Origin: JANNRA01 sp031401035
GTDB lineage: Bacteria > Desulfobacterota > Binatia > HRBIN30 > CADEER01
Direction: 5' to 3'
Assembly (NCBI GenBank): GCA_031401035.1
Contig: JANNRA010000161.1
Span: 1-16,051 of the forward strand
DNA: 16,051 nucleotides
This document shows, one piece after another, positions 13,437 through 16,051 of the stretch. Within the stretch, counting starts at the first letter, position 1; each line of letters starts with the position of its first letter. Position numbers and translations under genes: made by a program. The notes under the pieces are model-generated. The model was not told where the DNA came from. It saw nothing but the letters and a program-made list of their open reading frames with translations, and made no database searches.

Positions 13437-13670
13437 GTGACCTGGGACGTCGTACTCGGCTATGCAACCGGTCTCCGCCTGGTGAACCCAGGCATCGATC
13501 CGGCCACCCTGGTGCGCACGATCGTCGTGCTGCACCTCACCGACGCCATCCTCTGCCGCCTCTTCGCGCACAACAACGGCTACTCGAAGAACCTCTGGAC
13601 GGGGCTGGGGTTCGTCTTCGGGCTGTGGGCGGTCGCCCTGCTGCTGCTGTTGCCGAAGCGCAATCCGTGA
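13437..13670 (+). CDS. Small membrane protein of unknown function
   Basis: The 77-residue product has no family I can name. One clear membrane segment lies at about 53-72 (rich in Leu, Val, Ala, Phe and Trp), and a second moderately hydrophobic stretch at about 26-43 may form a membrane or amphipathic helix. Between them is the polar, Tyr/Asn-containing HNNGYSKNLW. It ends in a short basic tail (PKRNP), suggesting a cytoplasmic C-terminus. The GTG at 13437 has GAAGG seven bases upstream and lies 24 bases after a good -10 box. The frame extends further upstream, but only as a shadow of the divergent phasin-like gene. It ends 10 bases from the convergent acpS stop. It is a real gene in my view because of the start signals and the clean membrane topology. 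Confidence 0.7.
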   Translation: MTWDVVLGYATGLRLVNPGIDPATLVRTIVVLHLTDAILCRLFAHNNGYSKNLWTGLGFVFGLWAVALLLLLPKRNP

Positions 13671-13680
13671 GCGCGCCGGC

Positions 13681-14067
13681 TCAGGCCGCGCCCTCCGCGA
13701 TCACCTGCGCCATCGCCTGCCCCGCCGCGTGGGTGAGCGACAGGTGCCAGCGGGCGATGCCGAGCTGCGCGGCGCGGGCCGCGGCGCCGCCGTGCAGAAC
13801 GATGCGCGGTGGGCCGGCGGTGCGCACGACCTCGATGTCGCGCCACCAGACGCCCTTGGCGTAGCCGGTGCCGAGGGCCTTCATCACCGCTTCCTTGGCG
13901 GCGAAGCGGGCGGCGAAACTCTCCGCGTGACGGCGGCGTTTGAGGCAGTAGGCAATCTCGCCGGCGGTGAAGACGCGGCGGCGAAAGCGCTCGCCACGCG
14001 TGGGGTGGTCGACGGCGCGCTGCACGCGCTCGACCTCGATGACGTCGGTGCCTATCGCGACGATCAT
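13681..14067 (-). CDS. acpS: Holo-[acyl-carrier-protein] synthase AcpS
   Basis: Transfers the 4'-phosphopantetheine arm from coenzyme A to the serine of acyl carrier protein, activating fatty acid synthesis. The 128-residue product has the normal family length. Magnesium-binding D8 lies in IGTDVIEVERV and E59 in FAAKEAVMKALGTG, the two signature motifs; HLSLTHA at 108-114 matches the C-terminal SLSH motif, with Ala in place of the frequent Asp. The ATG at 14067 gives the canonical MIVAIGTD start; no ribosome site is clear, suggesting coupling to the upstream radical SAM gene, whose stop is 31 bases away on the same strand. Frame extension upstream of this ATG is not conserved-looking. Confidence 0.95.
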   Translation of the reverse strand: MIVAIGTDVIEVERVQRAVDHPTRGERFRRRVFTAGEIAYCLKRRRHAESFAARFAAKEAVMKALGTGYAKGVWWRDIEVVRTAGPPRIVLHGGAAARAAQLGIARWHLSLTHAAGQAMAQVIAEGAA

Positions 14068-14098
14068 GGCGTGCAGGGCGCGGCGACGCCCTCCGGCG

Positions 14099-15841
14099 TC
14101 AACACGCGCTGCAACTGCGGCACGTACTCGTGTCGCACGGCGCCGTCTGGCGTGCCGCGAACGCCTTGCGGCGCTCCACCCACAGGTAAGACTTGTCGAT
14201 GCGATGGTCGATGAAGTCCCACGGCAGGCGCTCCACCTCGCCGTACTGGCGGTGCACGTACGCGTCGGGATGCGGCGCGCCGGCGAGACCGTCGCGCTGC
14301 CAGGTACGGATGACGCGCCACCAGTCGCCATCGGCGGCGTGCACGGCCTCGAGGAAGGGGGCGACGCGGCGGTCGCCGCGCGACAGGATGGTCTGCAGGT
14401 AGGCCTCGCGCGGCGACTCGACGTCGAGCGTCAGGTTGGGAATGCGGCGCGCCGCCTGGCGCAGGCGCTGCGCCTTGCCGCGCAGCACCGCGATCGGTTC
14501 CATCGGCTCCCACTGAAAGGGCGTCCAGGGCTTCGGCACGAAGGCGTTGAGCGAGATGGTGGCGCTGCCAACGCGGCGTTTGCGTTCGCCGCTGGTGAGG
14601 CGGGCGCGAATGCGCTCCGCCAGGGTGGCGATGGCGACGACGTCGTCGTCGGTCTCGGTCGGCAGGCCGATCATGAAGTAGAGCTTGATCTGCTGCACGC
14701 CCTCGCCGGCCATCAGCTCGGCGGCGCGCAGGATGTCCTCCTCGCTGAGGTTCTTGTTGATCACCCGGCGCATGCGGTCGGAGCCGGCCTCGGGCGCGAC
14801 GGTGACACTGCGCGCACCGCCGGCGGCCAGCGCCGCGGCGAGGCGCGGCGTCACGCAGTCGGCCTTGAGCGACGACGGCGACAGGCGCCCGCCGCGCTCG
14901 GCGGCGAGCTCGACGAGGCCCTCGACGCCGGGCACGCTGGCCATCTCGGCGCCGACCAGGCCGATGGTGCGGCGTTCGTCGAGACCGGCGCTCACCTGCT
15001 CGGCGAGGGCCGCCGGATCGCGCGTGCGGATCGGCCGGTACATGTAGCCGGCGGCGCAGAAGCGGCAGCCCCACTGACAGCCGCGGCTGGCTTCGACCAG
15101 CACCATGTCGCCAAACACCGCCTCGTCGCTGAGCACCCGCGTCGTCGTGGCGAAACGGTTGAGGTCCCAGATCAGGCGGCGCTCGACGCGCGCCGGGCCG
15201 GGGCCGTCGTGGGCCAGGTCGACGAGTGCGTCGCCGTCGTAGCGCGGCGCAAAGTGCGCCGGGACGTAGACGCCGGGCACCTGCACGGCGACGGCGTCGA
15301 GCTGCGCGGTGCGGTCGCCGTCGGCGTGCGCACCCCAGACGGCGAGAAACTCCGGCAGCAGCTCCTCGCCCTCGCCGATGAGGAAGCAATCGACGAACTC
15401 GGCGATGGGCTCGGGGTTGAGGAAGATCGCCGGCCCGCCGGCGATGACCAGCGGGTGTTCGGGGCCGCGCGCGGCGCGCCGCGCCGGCAGGCCGGCAAGC
15501 TCGAGCATGCGGATCAGATTGAGGTAGTCGGTCTCGAACGATATCGAGAAGGCGAGGAGATCGCTCTCACCGACGTGTCGGCTGCTCTCCAGGGTGCGCA
15601 GCCCGCCGGGCGCGATCGCCTCGTCGTCATCGGGCAGGAAGGCGCGCTCGCAGACGACTCCGTCGGCGCGGTCGAAGAGTTCATAGACGACCTGGAAGCC
15701 CAGGTTGCCCATGGCGATCGGGTAGCGGTTGGCATACGCCAGGCAGACTCGGCGCGGCGCGTCCTGCTTCTTGGTGAAACGGAACTGCTCGGCGGCGCGC
15801 CGCTGGCGGGCGCGCGCCTCGGGGACAGTGAGTTGGGACAT
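14099..15841 (-). CDS. B12-binding-type radical SAM protein, TIGR03960-like
   Basis: The 580-residue product carries the radical SAM cluster motif CQWGCRFC with C255, C259 and C262, which bind a 4Fe-4S cluster and S-adenosylmethionine. The N-terminal half (about 30-170) resembles a cobalamin-binding-like Rossmann domain (RVCLAYANRYPIAMGNLGFQ, then LVIAGGPAIFLNPEPIAEF, then GEGEELLPE). A Cys-rich C-terminus (CDTSTCRSCSAC) closes the protein. This arrangement fits the uncharacterised family I know as TIGR03960, often found near ribonuclease G genes, though none is here. The reaction is unknown; methylthiolation or methylation of RNA or protein has been proposed for related groups. The ATG at 15841 gives a full-length N-terminus but lacks a strong ribosome site. 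It is probably cotranscribed with acpS downstream. Confidence 0.9.
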   Translation of the reverse strand: MSQLTVPEARARQRRAAEQFRFTKKQDAPRRVCLAYANRYPIAMGNLGFQVVYELFDRADGVVCERAFLPDDDEAIAPGGLRTLESSRHVGESDLLAFSISFETDYLNLIRMLELAGLPARRAARGPEHPLVIAGGPAIFLNPEPIAEFVDCFLIGEGEELLPEFLAVWGAHADGDRTAQLDAVAVQVPGVYVPAHFAPRYDGDALVDLAHDGPGPARVERRLIWDLNRFATTTRVLSDEAVFGDMVLVEASRGCQWGCRFCAAGYMYRPIRTRDPAALAEQVSAGLDERRTIGLVGAEMASVPGVEGLVELAAERGGRLSPSSLKADCVTPRLAAALAAGGARSVTVAPEAGSDRMRRVINKNLSEEDILRAAELMAGEGVQQIKLYFMIGLPTETDDDVVAIATLAERIRARLTSGERKRRVGSATISLNAFVPKPWTPFQWEPMEPIAVLRGKAQRLRQAARRIPNLTLDVESPREAYLQTILSRGDRRVAPFLEAVHAADGDWWRVIRTWQRDGLAGAPHPDAYVHRQYGEVERLPWDFIDHRIDKSYLWVERRKAFAARQTAPCDTSTCRSCSAC

Positions 15842-15892
15842 GCCGGTCGAGCGTAGAGCCTGCCCCCGGTCGCCTCAATAGGGGCGGGCACA

Positions 15893-15922
15893 ATGGCGAG
15901 CCGCCGATGGCCGGCCGCGGCC
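15893..15922 (+). CDS. Possible start of a divergent gene, cut off by artefactual sequence
   Basis: An ATG at 15893 follows AGGGGCGGG at a plausible ribosome-site distance and opens a frame beginning MASRRWPAAA, which has the basic start of a signal peptide. The DNA then enters the A/T-free stretch, so the rest cannot be read. It might be chance. Confidence 0.15.
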
Positions 15923-16051
15923 GGGGGGGGGGGGGGGGGGCGGGGGGGGGGCCGCCCCGCCGCCCCCCGGGGGGCCGGGGGCGGGGGGCGGCCCCCGCCG
16001 CGGCCGCGGGGCGCCCGCGCGGGCGGCGCGCCGGGGCCGGGCGCCCCGGCG
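15909..16051. other. Low-complexity G/C-only tail, probable sequencing or assembly artefact
   Basis: The last 143 bases contain no A or T at all, including 18 consecutive G at 15923-15940 and 10 more at 15942-15951. Even in a genome of about 72% GC this is not expected by chance. Poly-G and G/C-only tails are known from two-colour sequencing chemistry and from contig ends. No gene should be called here. Confidence 0.85.

Noticed and set aside
13967..15856. Plus-strand open frame of 629 codons over the radical SAM gene
   Set aside because: Antisense shadow; the minus-strand product has the CxxxCxxC motif and family-like ends.

Overview
This 16 kb window is bacterial chromosomal DNA of very high GC (roughly 70% or more), with closely packed genes, GTG starts and start/stop overlaps. 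The gene order rpmE-prfA-prmC-murA-hisD is common in deltaproteobacteria-like lineages. A secreted protein with a Thr/Pro-rich linker and a small Cys-rich tail is a style I associate with environmental lineages such as Binatota (Candidatus Binatia) and Myxococcota. The lineage guess is an inference from gene content only. The right end (15909-16051) contains no A or T and a run of 18 G, so it looks like an assembly or sequencing artefact at a contig edge.

Layout. Bases 1-328 are non-coding and hold one arm of an interspersed palindromic repeat. From 329 to 7980 the minus strand carries a housekeeping run, read right to left: a membrane-anchored M20 peptidase, rpmE (ribosomal protein L31), a hairpin terminator, prfA (release factor 1), prmC (the methyltransferase acting on release factors), a secreted Cys-rich protein of unknown function that interrupts the usual order, murA (peptidoglycan precursor synthesis) and hisD (last steps of histidine synthesis). 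prfA/prmC and murA/hisD overlap by 1 and 4 bases. prmC carries a 105-bp palindromic repeat inserted in frame.

From 8124 to 12897 there is a plus-strand protein with a possible DUF4380/aldose-epimerase-like fold, then glpK (glycerol kinase) on the minus strand, and divergent from it a two-gene plus-strand operon of ArsA/Get3-type ATPases. The ATPase pair resembles the actinobacterial Get3-like pair more than an arsenite pump. A cluster of near-perfect inverted repeats fills the gap between the second ATPase and a convergent phasin-like gene. The phasin-like gene shares a 40-bp divergent promoter region with a small membrane protein.

The right part holds acpS (holo-acyl-carrier-protein synthase), preceded on the minus strand by a large B12-binding-type radical SAM protein that probably shares its transcript.

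The points most worth following are the palindrome embedded in prmC, the Get3-like ATPase pair next to glycerol kinase with its unequal Walker A motifs, the Cys-rich secreted protein inserted into a conserved operon, and the inverted-repeat cluster at 12901-13030. I found no CRISPR array, transposase, tRNA or rRNA.
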